64,000 nucleotides of DNA from Streptomyces sp. Ru73 (GTDB lineage: Bacteria; Actinomycetota; Actinomycetes; Streptomycetales; Streptomycetaceae), in contig NZ_PQSQ01000012.1 of the NCBI RefSeq assembly GCF_002920575.1, positions 1 to 64,000 on the forward strand. Direction: 5' to 3'. Under the pieces are notes generated by a model. It had not been told where the DNA came from. It ran no database searches and saw nothing but the letters and a program-made list of their open reading frames with translations. Below, piece after piece: positions 1-7,712 of this stretch. The first letter of the stretch is position 1. The number at the start of each line of letters is the position of its first letter. Made by a program: the position numbers and the translations under genes.

Positions 1-236
1 GGGCGGTTGTCGGCCATGCCGAAGTCGGTCGCGCGGTGCCGGGCGAACTCGTCCAGCTCGACGAAGGACCCTTCGTCCAGCAGCAGATCGATCCGCTCAC
101 GGGCGGTCAGCTTGCCCTTGGCATGCTGCTTCTCCACCGCACGCGCGGAACCGGCATGCGTGGCCTCTTCGATACGGCGCTGAAGATCCGCCAGCTTGCC
201 CGCTGTGGTGTGGATGTGTGCTTCCGGCTCGGACAT
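1..236 (-). CDS. pccB: Acyl-CoA (propionyl-CoA) carboxylase beta subunit, N-terminal part
   Basis: This is the carboxyltransferase subunit of a biotin-dependent acyl-CoA carboxylase, which moves the carboxyl group from biotin to propionyl- or acetyl-CoA to make methylmalonyl- or malonyl-CoA. Only the first 78 codons are inside the window; the gene runs off the left edge. The visible protein starts [20 protein letters not shown] and contains [19 protein letters not shown], the typical N-terminal helix of this family. An AGGAG ribosome site lies about 10 bases before the ATG. The divergent neighbour is birA, which attaches biotin to the partner subunit, so the pairing makes functional sense. 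The exact acyl-CoA substrate cannot be told from this fragment. Confidence 0.9.
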   Translation of the reverse strand, partial: MSEPEAHIHTTAGKLADLQRRIEEATHAGSARAVEKQHAKGKLTARERIDLLLDEGSFVELDEFARHRATDFGMADNR

Positions 237-398
237 CGGGATGCGGCTCCTGCTCGTCCTGGACTGGTGCTCGTACGGGGGACCGAATTCGTTACGGGAG
301 AGTGGCCTACCGACTCGTAGCGTATCCGCGGCGCTGCTCAGCGGCACTGCGTCGTTGACCACACTCGGCGGGCCCGACGGCCGCCTAGGCTGGGCAGC

Positions 399-1289
399 AT
401 GACGCCTCAACCACCCGTAAACCCCGACAACTCAGGCGACGGCCGTGGCGGCCCGTGGTCGGACCTCGACCGTCCCCCGCTGAACGAGAAGGCGCTGCGC
501 CAGGCCCTCGTACGCCCCGGCTCCCTGTGGACCTCCCTGGACGTGGTCCCGGCGACCGGCTCCACCAACTCCGACCTGGCGGCCCGCGCGGCCAAGGGCG
601 AGGCGGAGGCGGGCAGCGTGCTCGTCGCGGAGGAACAGTCGGCGGCCCGCGGCCGGCTGGACCGCACGTGGTCGGCGCCGCCCCGCTCCGGGCTCTTCTT
701 CTCCGTGTACCTCGAACCGGACGTGCCCCAGGCGCGCTGGGGCTGGCTGCCGCTGCTGGCCGGGGTGGCCACCGCCACCGCGCTCGCCCGCGCGGCCGGC
801 GTGGACACGGCACTGAAGTGGCCCAACGACCTGCTGCTCACGGTGGACGGCGAGGAGCGCAAGGCGGGCGGCATCCTCGCCGAGGCGGCCGGCGACGGCG
901 TCGTGCTCGGCATCGGCCTGAACGTCACACTGCGCGCCGATGAGCTGCCGGTGCCCACCGCCGGCTCGCTCACCCTGGCCGGGGCGCAGGGCACCGACCG
1001 CGATCCGCTGCTGCGCGCCGTGCTGCGCTCGCTGGAGAAGTGGTACGGCGACTGGCGCGCCGCCGACGGTGACCCGGCGGCCTGCGGGCTGCAGGAGGCG
1101 TACGCGGCGGGCTGCGCGACGCTCGGCCGCACCGTCCGCGCGCTGCTCCCCGGCGACCAGGAGATCCGGGGTGAGGCGGTGGCCGTGGACGGCGACGGGC
1201 GGCTGGTTCTGGCCACCGGGGACGGGGTGCAGCGGCCGGTGTCGGCGGGTGACATCGTCCACCTGCGGCCCGCGGCGGACGCGGGCTAG
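399..1289 (+). CDS. birA: Biotin--[acetyl-CoA-carboxylase] ligase
   Basis: Biotin protein ligase activates biotin with ATP and attaches it to a lysine of the biotin carboxyl carrier domain of acyl-CoA carboxylases. The 296-residue protein shows the catalytic-domain motifs: a glycine/arginine-rich ATP loop ([15 protein letters not shown], near residue 85), KWPNDLLL (near 140) and KAGGILAEA (near 152), then a small C-terminal beta domain. It has no N-terminal winged helix, so it is the enzyme-only class and not a biotin-operon repressor. A TAGGCT -10-like hexamer ends 8 bases before the ATG, so the mRNA may be nearly leaderless. It is divergent from the carboxylase gene. Confidence 0.95.
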   Translation: MTPQPPVNPDNSGDGRGGPWSDLDRPPLNEKALRQALVRPGSLWTSLDVVPATGSTNSDLAARAAKGEAEAGSVLVAEEQSAARGRLDRTWSAPPRSGLFFSVYLEPDVPQARWGWLPLLAGVATATALARAAGVDTALKWPNDLLLTVDGEERKAGGILAEAAGDGVVLGIGLNVTLRADELPVPTAGSLTLAGAQGTDRDPLLRAVLRSLEKWYGDWRAADGDPAACGLQEAYAAGCATLGRTVRALLPGDQEIRGEAVAVDGDGRLVLATGDGVQRPVSAGDIVHLRPAADAG

Positions 1290-1302
1290 GCCCCGGAGGC
1301 CG

Positions 1303-1318
1303 GGCCCCGCGCGGGGCC
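1303..1318 (+). terminator. GC-rich hairpin after birA
   Basis: A fully self-complementary 16-base stretch (GGCCCCGCGCGGGGCC) starts 13 bases after the birA stop codon. There is no T-run, which is common for Streptomyces terminators. The call rests on position and symmetry alone. Confidence 0.45.
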
Positions 1319-1364
1319 GCGGGCCCGGCGCGGGGCCAACGGAGGCGGTGGGTGGCTGTTGACG

Positions 1365-1404
1365 ACATTCCACACATGCGAAAGGTGCGTTATGTGTGGA
1401 ATGT
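1365..1404. promoter_or_regulatory. 13-bp perfect inverted repeat upstream of the adenylate cyclase gene
   Basis: ACATTCCACACAT (1365-1377) and its exact reverse complement ATGTGTGGAATGT (1392-1404) are separated by 14 bases. The arms are AT-rich against a GC-rich background and lie 114 bases before the GTG of the cyclase gene. It could be a two-half-site operator or an RNA stem-loop in the cyclase leader. A TTGACG hexamer lies immediately to its left (1359-1364). I do not recognise the cognate regulator. Confidence 0.6.
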
Positions 1405-1517
1405 GAGAGTGAGCCAGCACACACCTGCCGTATCGTTGACGCGATCGGTCCGGCAGCGGACCGCGGGCGAACAGTGATCGGAAGGGCAGTGCGCAGGGAT
1501 CGGAAGAGGAGGGCGCG

Positions 1518-2654
1518 GTGACCCTCGACGACTCGGGCGCATCGCCGCACGACGCGGAAGCGGTGCCGCGTGCCGCCGACGCAGCGGACGGCTCCGACGG
1601 GGAGAGCGGCGACGACACCATCGCCCTCCGTCTGGAGCAGCTGATCCTGGGCTCCGAGCGGCGGTACACGCCGTTCCAGGCGGCCCGCAGCGCCGGCGTC
1701 TCCATGGAGCTGGCATCGCGCTTCTGGCGGGCGATGGGCTTCGCCGACATCGGCCAGGTCAAGGCCCTCACCGAGGCCGACGTGCTGGCGCTGCGCCGGC
1801 TCTCCGGCCTGGTGGAGGCCGGGCTGCTGAGCGAGGCGATGGCGGTGCAGGTCGCCCGCTCGACCGGGCAGACCACGGCCCGGCTCGCCGACTGGCAGAT
1901 CGACTCCTTCCTGGAGGGCCTCACCGAGCCCCAGGACTCGGGCCTCACCCGTACGGAGATCACGTACCCCCTGGTCGAGCTGCTCCTCCCCGAGCTGGAG
2001 GAGTTCCTCGTCTACGTCTGGCGCCGGCAGCTCGCCGCCGCCACCGGCCGGGTCGTCCAGGCCCAGGACGACGCCGAGATGGTCGACCGGCGGCTCGCCG
2101 TCGGCTTCGCCGACCTGGTCGGCTTCACCCGCCTCACCCGCCGCCTGGAGGAGGAGGAACTGGGCGAGCTGGTCGAGGCGTTCGAGACCACGGCCGCCGA
2201 CCTGGTCGCCGCGCACGGCGGCCGGCTCATCAAGACCCTCGGCGACGAGGTGCTGTACGCCGCCGACGACGCGGGCACCGCCGCCGAGATCGGGCTGCGC
2301 CTCATCGAGACCCTGAGCCACGACGAGACCATGCCCGAGCTGCGGGTCGGCATCGCCTTCGGCACGGTCACGACCCGCATGGGCGACGTCTTCGGCACCA
2401 CGGTGAACCTCGCCAGCCGGCTCACCTCCATAGCGCCCAAGGACACCGTCCTGGTCGACGAGGCGTTCGCCGAGGAGCTGAGCAGGAACGGCGACGCACC
2501 GGTCTCCGAGGCCGAGGCGGCAGCGGCGGAGAAGGAGGGCGAGGGCCCGGTCCCCGCCTACCGCTTCGCCCTCCAGCCGATGTGGCAGCGCCCGGTCCGC
2601 GGCCTGGGCGTCGTCGAACCGTGGCTGCTGACGCGACGCCAGCCGAAGTCCTGA
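1518..2654 (+). CDS. cya: Class III adenylate cyclase
   Basis: Makes cyclic AMP from ATP. The 378-residue protein has a C-terminal cyclase homology domain from about residue 190. All key residues are visible: first metal-binding Asp in FADLVGFT (near 197), substrate-specifying Lys and second Asp in KTLGDEV (near 238), and the Asn/Arg transition-state pair in GTTVNLASRL (near 296). The N-terminal part (about 45-165) looks helical and MerR-like, resembling the regulatory domain of the soluble mycobacterial cyclase Rv1264. There is no membrane segment, so it is cytoplasmic. The GTG start is preceded by GAGGAG. The gene lies beside birA as in other Streptomyces. The long upstream inverted repeat suggests specific control. 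Confidence 0.92.
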   Translation: MTLDDSGASPHDAEAVPRAADAADGSDGESGDDTIALRLEQLILGSERRYTPFQAARSAGVSMELASRFWRAMGFADIGQVKALTEADVLALRRLSGLVEAGLLSEAMAVQVARSTGQTTARLADWQIDSFLEGLTEPQDSGLTRTEITYPLVELLLPELEEFLVYVWRRQLAAATGRVVQAQDDAEMVDRRLAVGFADLVGFTRLTRRLEEEELGELVEAFETTAADLVAAHGGRLIKTLGDEVLYAADDAGTAAEIGLRLIETLSHDETMPELRVGIAFGTVTTRMGDVFGTTVNLASRLTSIAPKDTVLVDEAFAEELSRNGDAPVSEAEAAAAEKEGEGPVPAYRFALQPMWQRPVRGLGVVEPWLLTRRQPKS

Positions 2655-2725
2655 CGGCGGGCCGCCGTCCCCGCCCGGCTACGATCGCACCCGTAAGCGA
2701 TCGTTAACCGGGAGGGGCGGTACCC

Positions 2726-3532
2726 ATGGCCGACCAGGATGAGCAGCGGTACGGCGAGTACGTGGCAGTCAAGCGGCACGGCGAGCACGTCGCCGAACTC
2801 GCCATGGACCGCCCCAAGGCGATGAACGCCGTCTCCACGGACATGGCCCGCGCCCTCACCGCCGCCACCGACGCGCTCGCCGCCGACCGCACCGTACGGA
2901 CCGTGGTCCTCACCTCCACGCACGACCGCGCGTTCTGCGTCGGCGCCGACCTCAAGGAGCGCAACTCCTTCACCGACGCCGACCTGATGCGCCAGCGCCC
3001 GTACACCCGCGCCGCCTACACCGGCGTGCTGGAACTGCCGATGCCCACCATCGCGGCCGTGCACGGCTTCGCGCTCGGCGGCGGCTTCGAGCTGGCGCTC
3101 TCCTGCGACCTGATCGTCGCCGACCCCACCGCCGTCGTGGGCCTGCCGGAGGTCTCGGTCGGCGTGATCCCGGGCGGCGGCGGTACGCAGCTGCTGCCGC
3201 GCCGGGTGGGCGCGGCCCGCGCGGCCGAGCTGGTCTTCACCGCGCGCCGCGTCGAGGCCGAGGAGGCCGCGGCGCTGGGCCTGGTCGACCAGCTCGTCGG
3301 CGCCGGCGAGGACCGTACCGAGGCGCTGGCGCTGGCCGCGCGGATCGCCCGCAACTCGCCCGTCGGGCTGCGCGCCGCCAAGCGCGCCATGCGCCTGGGA
3401 CACGGCCTGGACCTGCGTACCGGGCTGGACCTGGAGGACGGCGCCTGGCGCAGCGTCGCGTTCTCCGGCGACCGGGCCGAGGGCGTGGCCGCGTTCAACG
3501 AGAAGCGGACCCCGGACTGGCCGGGGGAGTGA
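2726..3532 (+). CDS. Enoyl-CoA hydratase/isomerase family protein
   Basis: A crotonase-fold enzyme of 268 residues, most likely hydrating trans-2-enoyl-CoA in fatty-acid or branched-chain degradation. The family signature is clear: the oxyanion-hole segment GADLKERN, the helix ALGGGFELALSCD (near residue 118), and the second catalytic region GLPEVSVGVIPGGGGTQ (near 148), which supplies the active-site Glu. The C-terminal trimerisation helix ends KRTPDWPGE, close to the usual family length. The ATG at 2726 follows a GGGAGGGG ribosome site. The exact acyl-CoA substrate is not deducible. It sits between two cyclic-nucleotide genes with no obvious functional link to them. Confidence 0.9.
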   Translation: MADQDEQRYGEYVAVKRHGEHVAELAMDRPKAMNAVSTDMARALTAATDALAADRTVRTVVLTSTHDRAFCVGADLKERNSFTDADLMRQRPYTRAAYTGVLELPMPTIAAVHGFALGGGFELALSCDLIVADPTAVVGLPEVSVGVIPGGGGTQLLPRRVGAARAAELVFTARRVEAEEAAALGLVDQLVGAGEDRTEALALAARIARNSPVGLRAAKRAMRLGHGLDLRTGLDLEDGAWRSVAFSGDRAEGVAAFNEKRTPDWPGE

Positions 3533-3544
3533 CGCAGGCCCCGC

Positions 3545-3582
3545 CCGGGTGGCGGCCCGCACCGCTCCCGGCCGCCACCCGG
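3545..3582 (+). terminator. Hairpin after the enoyl-CoA hydratase gene
   Basis: A 13-bp perfect stem (CCGGGTGGCGGCC at 3545-3557 pairs with GGCCGCCACCCGG at 3570-3582) with a 12-base loop, starting 13 bases after the stop codon. There is no T-run. Confidence 0.6.
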
Positions 3583-3704
3583 TGACCGTTCCTCGCCGCC
3601 GCCCGGCCACCGTCCCGCCGCGTCGCCCATAAGGGGCGAAACCCGTCGAACCTTCCTACTCTGTAAGGTCAGGGTGCGCCGACGGTGACGGATTGTGAGG
3701 GCCG

Positions 3705-4883
3705 GTGACGGGCGAAGCGATCGGCGAGGGCGACAACGGGTGCGACGCCCGGCTGCGGGCCGTCGTCGCCCTCGCCCAGGCCATGGCCGCCGCGCACCAC
3801 CCGACGGAATCGGCCAGGGCGGCGGCGCAGGGCGCGTGCCGGGCGCTCGGCGGCTCCTTCGCCGCGGTCTCCGTTTGGGAGCGCCAGCTCGGCCGGCTCC
3901 GGGTGCTGGTGAACGTCGGCGACCTCGCCGACGGCGAGCAGGAGTACCCGGACGACGAGTCCTACCCGGTGCACCAGTTCCCCGAGATCGTCGGCTTCCT
4001 GCACGAGCGGTGGGCGGGCGGCGGCGAGCCCGAAGCCTGGGTGGAGACCGCCGACGGGCCGCACGAGCAGGGGTCGTACTGCCACCAGAGGGTGGCCGCG
4101 CTGCGCCGCCGCGGCCGGGGCAGCTGCGTGGTGGCGCCGATCGTGCTGCACGGCCGGGCCTGGGGCGAGCTGTACGTGGCCCGGCCGCGCGGCACCCCGG
4201 TCTTCGGCCGGGACGACGCGCACTTCGCGACCGTGCTGGCCGCGGTGGCGGCGGCCGGGCTCGCCCAGACCGAGCGGCTGGCCGAGGCCCGCAAGCTGGC
4301 CTTCACCGACGCGCTGACCGGGCTGGCCAACCGGCGCGCCGTGGACGTACTGCTGGACGAGGCGCTGGACCGGCACCGCGTCGAGGGCACCGTCGTCAGC
4401 CTGGTGATCTGCGACCTCAACGGGCTGAAGCGGGTGAACGACACCCAGGGCCACGCGGCGGGCGACCGCCTGCTGGAACGGTTCGGCTCGGTGCTCTCCC
4501 TGTGCGGCGCGATACTGCCGGGCGCCCTCGCGGCCCGGCTGGGCGGCGACGAGTTCTGTCTGGTGGCCGACGGGCCGCCGGCCGACGAGGTGGTGCGGGT
4601 CGCGACGGAACTCTGCCGCCGCGCGGGCGCGTTGGACCTCGGCGAGGGCGTCGCGGTCGGCGTCGCCTCCACCGGCGACCCGATCGGCCCGGTGCGTTCG
4701 GCGCGCCGTCTCTTCCGGCTCGCGGACGCCGCGCAGTACCGGGCCAAGGGCACCCGCTCACCGGGGCCCGTGGTGGCGGGCCGGGACGGCGGCGAGGGCG
4801 ATCCGGTCGTCCGCATGGCCGACGCGGCCGAGCGGGACCCGGTGGCACCGAAGGGCGAGCGGCGCCGCTTCCGCCGCCGCTGA
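3705..4883 (+). CDS. cdgE: GAF-GGDEF diguanylate cyclase
   Basis: Predicted to condense two GTP into cyclic di-GMP, which in Streptomyces acts through BldD to delay development. The 392-residue protein has an N-terminal GAF-type sensor domain (about 15-195) and a GGDEF domain (about 205-370). The catalytic GGDEF motif is intact (RLGGDEFCLV, near residue 282). The product-inhibition I-site (RxxD, ending five residues before the conserved RxGGDEF arginine pair) is absent; those positions read LPGA. There is no EAL domain or membrane segment. The GTG start lacks a strong ribosome site, and GTG at 3685 or 3695 is not in frame. The symbol follows synteny with S. coelicolor, between an enoyl-CoA hydratase and hutH. 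Confidence 0.88.
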   Translation: MTGEAIGEGDNGCDARLRAVVALAQAMAAAHHPTESARAAAQGACRALGGSFAAVSVWERQLGRLRVLVNVGDLADGEQEYPDDESYPVHQFPEIVGFLHERWAGGGEPEAWVETADGPHEQGSYCHQRVAALRRRGRGSCVVAPIVLHGRAWGELYVARPRGTPVFGRDDAHFATVLAAVAAAGLAQTERLAEARKLAFTDALTGLANRRAVDVLLDEALDRHRVEGTVVSLVICDLNGLKRVNDTQGHAAGDRLLERFGSVLSLCGAILPGALAARLGGDEFCLVADGPPADEVVRVATELCRRAGALDLGEGVAVGVASTGDPIGPVRSARRLFRLADAAQYRAKGTRSPGPVVAGRDGGEGDPVVRMADAAERDPVAPKGERRRFRRR

Positions 4884-5055
4884 GCGCCCGCCCCGCCGAG
4901 CGCCCGGCAGCCGGCGTCCGGCAGTCGGCGGCCGTGCGCCGCGGGACCGGGCCGCGTGGGGCCGGGCCGCCGCCCCGCGCGTCCCACCGGGGGTAAGGAG
5001 TGCTCCCGTACCCCGCTGATGACATCCGTGATTTCACTCTCTAGGGTGCCTGAAT

Positions 5056-6600
5056 ATGGATATGCACACCGTGGTGCTGGGGACGACCGGCACGACCGCT
5101 CAGGACGTCATCGACGTGGCACGCGGCGCCGCGCGCGTCGAGGTGTCCGCCGACGCGCTCGCGGCCGTCGCCGCCTCCCGCGCCTTCATCGACGACCTCG
5201 CCGCCAAGCCCGACCCGGTCTACGGCGTCTCCACCGGCTTCGGCGCGCTCGCCGTCCGGCACATCAGCCCCGAGCTGCGGGCCCAGCTGCAGCGCAACAT
5301 CGTCCGCTCGCACGCGGCCGGCATGGGCCCGCGCGTCGAGCGCGAGGTGGTGCGCGCGCTGATGTTCCTGCGCCTGAAGACCCTGGCCTCGGGCCGTACG
5401 GGCGTACGCCCGCTCGTCGTGGAGACCATGGCGGCGCTGCTGAACGCGGGCATCACCCCCGTCGTCCACGAATACGGCTCGCTCGGCTGCTCCGGTGACC
5501 TCGCGCCGCTCTCGCACTGCGCGCTGACCCTGATGGGCGAGGGCGAGGCGGAGGGCCCGGACGGCGTCGTACGGCCCTCCGGTGAGCTGCTGGCGGCCCA
5601 TGGCATCGAGCCCGTCGAACTGCGCGAGAAGGAGGGCCTGGCCCTCCTGAACGGCACCGACGGCATGCTCGGCATGCTCGTGATGGCCTGCGCCGACCTG
5701 GCCCGCCTCTTCACCTCGGCCGACATCACCGCTGCCCTCTCCCTGGAGGCGCTGCTCGGCACGGACAAGGTCCTCGCGCCCGAGCTGCACGCCATCCGCC
5801 CGCACCCGGGCCAGGCCGCCTCGGCCGCCAACATGCTCAAGGTGCTGGACGGCTCCGGGCTGACCGGCCACCACCAGGACGACGCGCCGCGCGTCCAGGA
5901 CGCGTACTCCGTGCGGTGCGCCCCGCAGGTCGCGGGCGCGGGCCGGGACACCCTGGCGCACGCCCGGCTGGTCGCCGAGCGCGAGCTGGCCGCCGCCGTC
6001 GACAACCCCGTCGTGCTGCCGGACGGCCGGGTCGAGTCCAACGGCAACTTCCACGGTGCGCCGGTCGCCTATGTGCTGGACTTCCTCGCCATCGCCGCCG
6101 CCGACCTCGGCTCGGTCGCCGAGCGCCGCACGGACCGGCTGCTGGACAAGAACCGCTCCCACGGCCTGCCCGCCTTCCTGGCCGGTGACCCGGGCGTGGA
6201 CTCGGGCCTGATGATTGCCCAGTACACCCAGGCCGCGCTGGTCAGCGAGCTGAAGCGGCTCGCGGCCCCGGCGTCGGTGGACTCCATCCCGTCCTCCGCG
6301 ATGCAGGAGGACCACGTCTCGATGGGCTGGTCGGCGGCGCGCAAGCTGCGTACCGCCGTCGACAACCTCACCCGGGTCGTCGCCGTCGAGCTGTACGCCG
6401 CGACCCGCGCGGTGGAGATGCGCGACGGGCTGACCCCGTCCCCGGCCACCCGCGCGGTGCTGGACGCCGTACGTGCCGAGGGCATCCAGGGTCCGGGGGA
6501 GGACCGTTTCCTCGCGCCCGACCTGGCGGCGGCGTACGAGTTCGTGCGGAGCGGCAAGCTGGTCGCGGCCGTGGAGCCGGTCACCGGCCCGCTGGACTGA
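5056..6600 (+). CDS. hutH: Histidine ammonia-lyase
   Basis: Catalyses the first step of histidine use, removing ammonia from L-histidine to give urocanate. The 514 residues match the family length. The segment that forms the electrophilic MIO cofactor reads GSLGCSGDLAPLSH (near residue 145), so the triad here is Cys-Ser-Gly instead of the more familiar Ala-Ser-Gly. Other conserved blocks are YGVSTGFGAL near residue 56 and SVDSIPSSAMQEDHVSMGW near 408. AGGGTG lies 9 bases before the first ATG; a second in-frame ATG (5062) is an alternative start. No other hut genes are in the window. Confidence 0.95.
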   Translation: MDMHTVVLGTTGTTAQDVIDVARGAARVEVSADALAAVAASRAFIDDLAAKPDPVYGVSTGFGALAVRHISPELRAQLQRNIVRSHAAGMGPRVEREVVRALMFLRLKTLASGRTGVRPLVVETMAALLNAGITPVVHEYGSLGCSGDLAPLSHCALTLMGEGEAEGPDGVVRPSGELLAAHGIEPVELREKEGLALLNGTDGMLGMLVMACADLARLFTSADITAALSLEALLGTDKVLAPELHAIRPHPGQAASAANMLKVLDGSGLTGHHQDDAPRVQDAYSVRCAPQVAGAGRDTLAHARLVAERELAAAVDNPVVLPDGRVESNGNFHGAPVAYVLDFLAIAAADLGSVAERRTDRLLDKNRSHGLPAFLAGDPGVDSGLMIAQYTQAALVSELKRLAAPASVDSIPSSAMQEDHVSMGWSAARKLRTAVDNLTRVVAVELYAATRAVEMRDGLTPSPATRAVLDAVRAEGIQGPGEDRFLAPDLAAAYEFVRSGKLVAAVEPVTGPLD

Positions 6601-6667
6601 GTCTCGGGGGGGGGGCGGCCGGGCCGCTCCGGCCGCGGGAGCCCGTGTCCGCCCTGCCAGGAGGGAC

Positions 6668-6750
6668 GCGGGCTCTCAGGCCGTTCACGCCCCGGCGGCG
6701 GGCTCTCTCAGGCCGTTCTCGCGTCCCGGCAGCGGGTGCTCAGGCCGTCT
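6668..6750. repeat. Three imperfect copies of a 19-21 bp sequence at a gene end
   Basis: GCGGGCTCTCAGGCCGTTC (6668-6686) recurs with two extra bases at 6698-6718 and diverged at 6732-6750. The last copy contains the stop codon of the neighbouring minus-strand gene (TCA at 6740-6742), so the coding end appears to have been copied twice into the spacer. Confidence 0.6.
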
Positions 6751-7132
6751 CGCCGCGGGAGCGGCGCACGGCGACGGTGACCAGGGCCGCGCCGATGCCG
6801 AGGAAGGCCGTGCCGCCGACGGCGTACGGGGTGGTGTCGATCGAGCCGGAGTCGGCGAGCCGGACCTCGCCCGAACCCTGGGTGCCGGCCGTGCCGGCGG
6901 CGTCCTGGCCGTCCGGTACGGCCTCCGTCTGCCCGGCGGTCCCGGCCTGCGTGCCGGTCCCGGTCCCGGTGTCCTGGGCGACCGCGGGGGCGGCGGCGGA
7001 GCGCTGGGTGCCGGCGTGGTGCTCGACCGTGGCGTTCGCCGACGGCACGAAACACAGTGCGATCAGCACCGAGCCCGCCGCAGCTGCAGTCACCAGTGGT
7101 CGGCGTGCGGTCACGGAACGATCCCCCTTCAC
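6740..7132 (-). CDS. Secreted protein with a sortase-like C-terminal anchor
   Basis: A 130-residue protein with an N-terminal export signal (basic MKGDRSVTARR, hydrophobic core about residues 12-30, AxA-like site near PSANA). A low-complexity Gly/Thr/Ala middle follows (TGTGTGTQAGTAGQT). The C-terminal end is arranged like a sorting signal: LADSGS near residue 90, a hydrophobic stretch and a charged tail RRSRGETA. Streptomyces class E sortases recognise LAxTG, and LADSG differs by Ser for Thr. It could be wall-anchored by a sortase or simply held by its C-terminal membrane helix. No sortase gene is nearby. Function unknown. Confidence 0.7.
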   Translation of the reverse strand: MKGDRSVTARRPLVTAAAAGSVLIALCFVPSANATVEHHAGTQRSAAAPAVAQDTGTGTGTQAGTAGQTEAVPDGQDAAGTAGTQGSGEVRLADSGSIDTTPYAVGGTAFLGIGAALVTVAVRRSRGETA

Positions 7133-7159
7133 GGCTCGGCGCGTTGGCCGTTACGCAGA

Positions 7160-7170
7160 TGTTAGTAACA
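7160..7170. promoter_or_regulatory. 11-bp palindrome between divergent genes
   Basis: TGTTAGTAACA is a perfect palindrome in an AT-rich island, 28 bases upstream of the minus-strand start (7132) and 51 bases before the plus-strand start (7221). It could be an operator or part of a promoter for either gene. Confidence 0.35.
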
Positions 7171-7220
7171 GCCGCGGGTCGCGGGGAAGCCAGGGCCCCG
7201 GGGTGCCTACGCTCCGTGGC

Positions 7221-7547
7221 ATGAGCAACGGTGACACATCACGGTTTGTCCGCTTGCGCGTCGAGCTGGTCATGGAGATCTCGGACTCGGACCAGCTGAC
7301 CGGCGCGGCCCTCGACGGGATCAGCGGCGAGGACCACATGACCGACCAGGAGCGCGGCTACGCGCGGGAGGCGGTGCAGGCCGAGCCGGCCGAGGCCGTC
7401 GCGCACCTCATCGACCCCTTCGACCTGATCAACGACGTACCCGGCGTGGAGCTCGTCCAGGCGTCGTGGAGCAGCGAGGAGACCGACTACGACCCTGAAG
7501 CGGAGGAGTGGGACCTGGGCGACGCGGGGGACGACGAGGACGTCTGA
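7221..7547 (+). CDS. Small acidic conserved protein, function unknown
   Basis: A 108-residue soluble protein starting MSNGDTSRFVRLRVELVMEI, with no signal peptide or membrane segment. The last 30 residues are strongly acidic (SSEETDYDPEAEEWDLGDAG and DDEDV). The reading frame stays open far upstream, but the ATG at 7221 gives a natural N-terminus with a beta-strand-like RLRVELVMEI. It is transcribed toward the L,D-transpeptidase gene 165 bases downstream. I recognise it only as a type of short hypothetical found beside that lipoprotein gene in Streptomyces; no function can be assigned. Confidence 0.7.
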   Translation: MSNGDTSRFVRLRVELVMEISDSDQLTGAALDGISGEDHMTDQERGYAREAVQAEPAEAVAHLIDPFDLINDVPGVELVQASWSSEETDYDPEAEEWDLGDAGDDEDV

Positions 7548-7712
7548 CGGCGGCGTTCTCCGCCGCGGAACCCCGGGTGTCCTTTCCCACACTTTCCCGT
7601 GCATGGAACGGCAAAAAGGGAACAGGCGTTCATCATGGGAGCGACTGGGACCAAGTGTGCCCAGATGTGCTCGGGGAGGACCTCAGGATCCGTAGCAATG
7701 GAGAACCAACCG

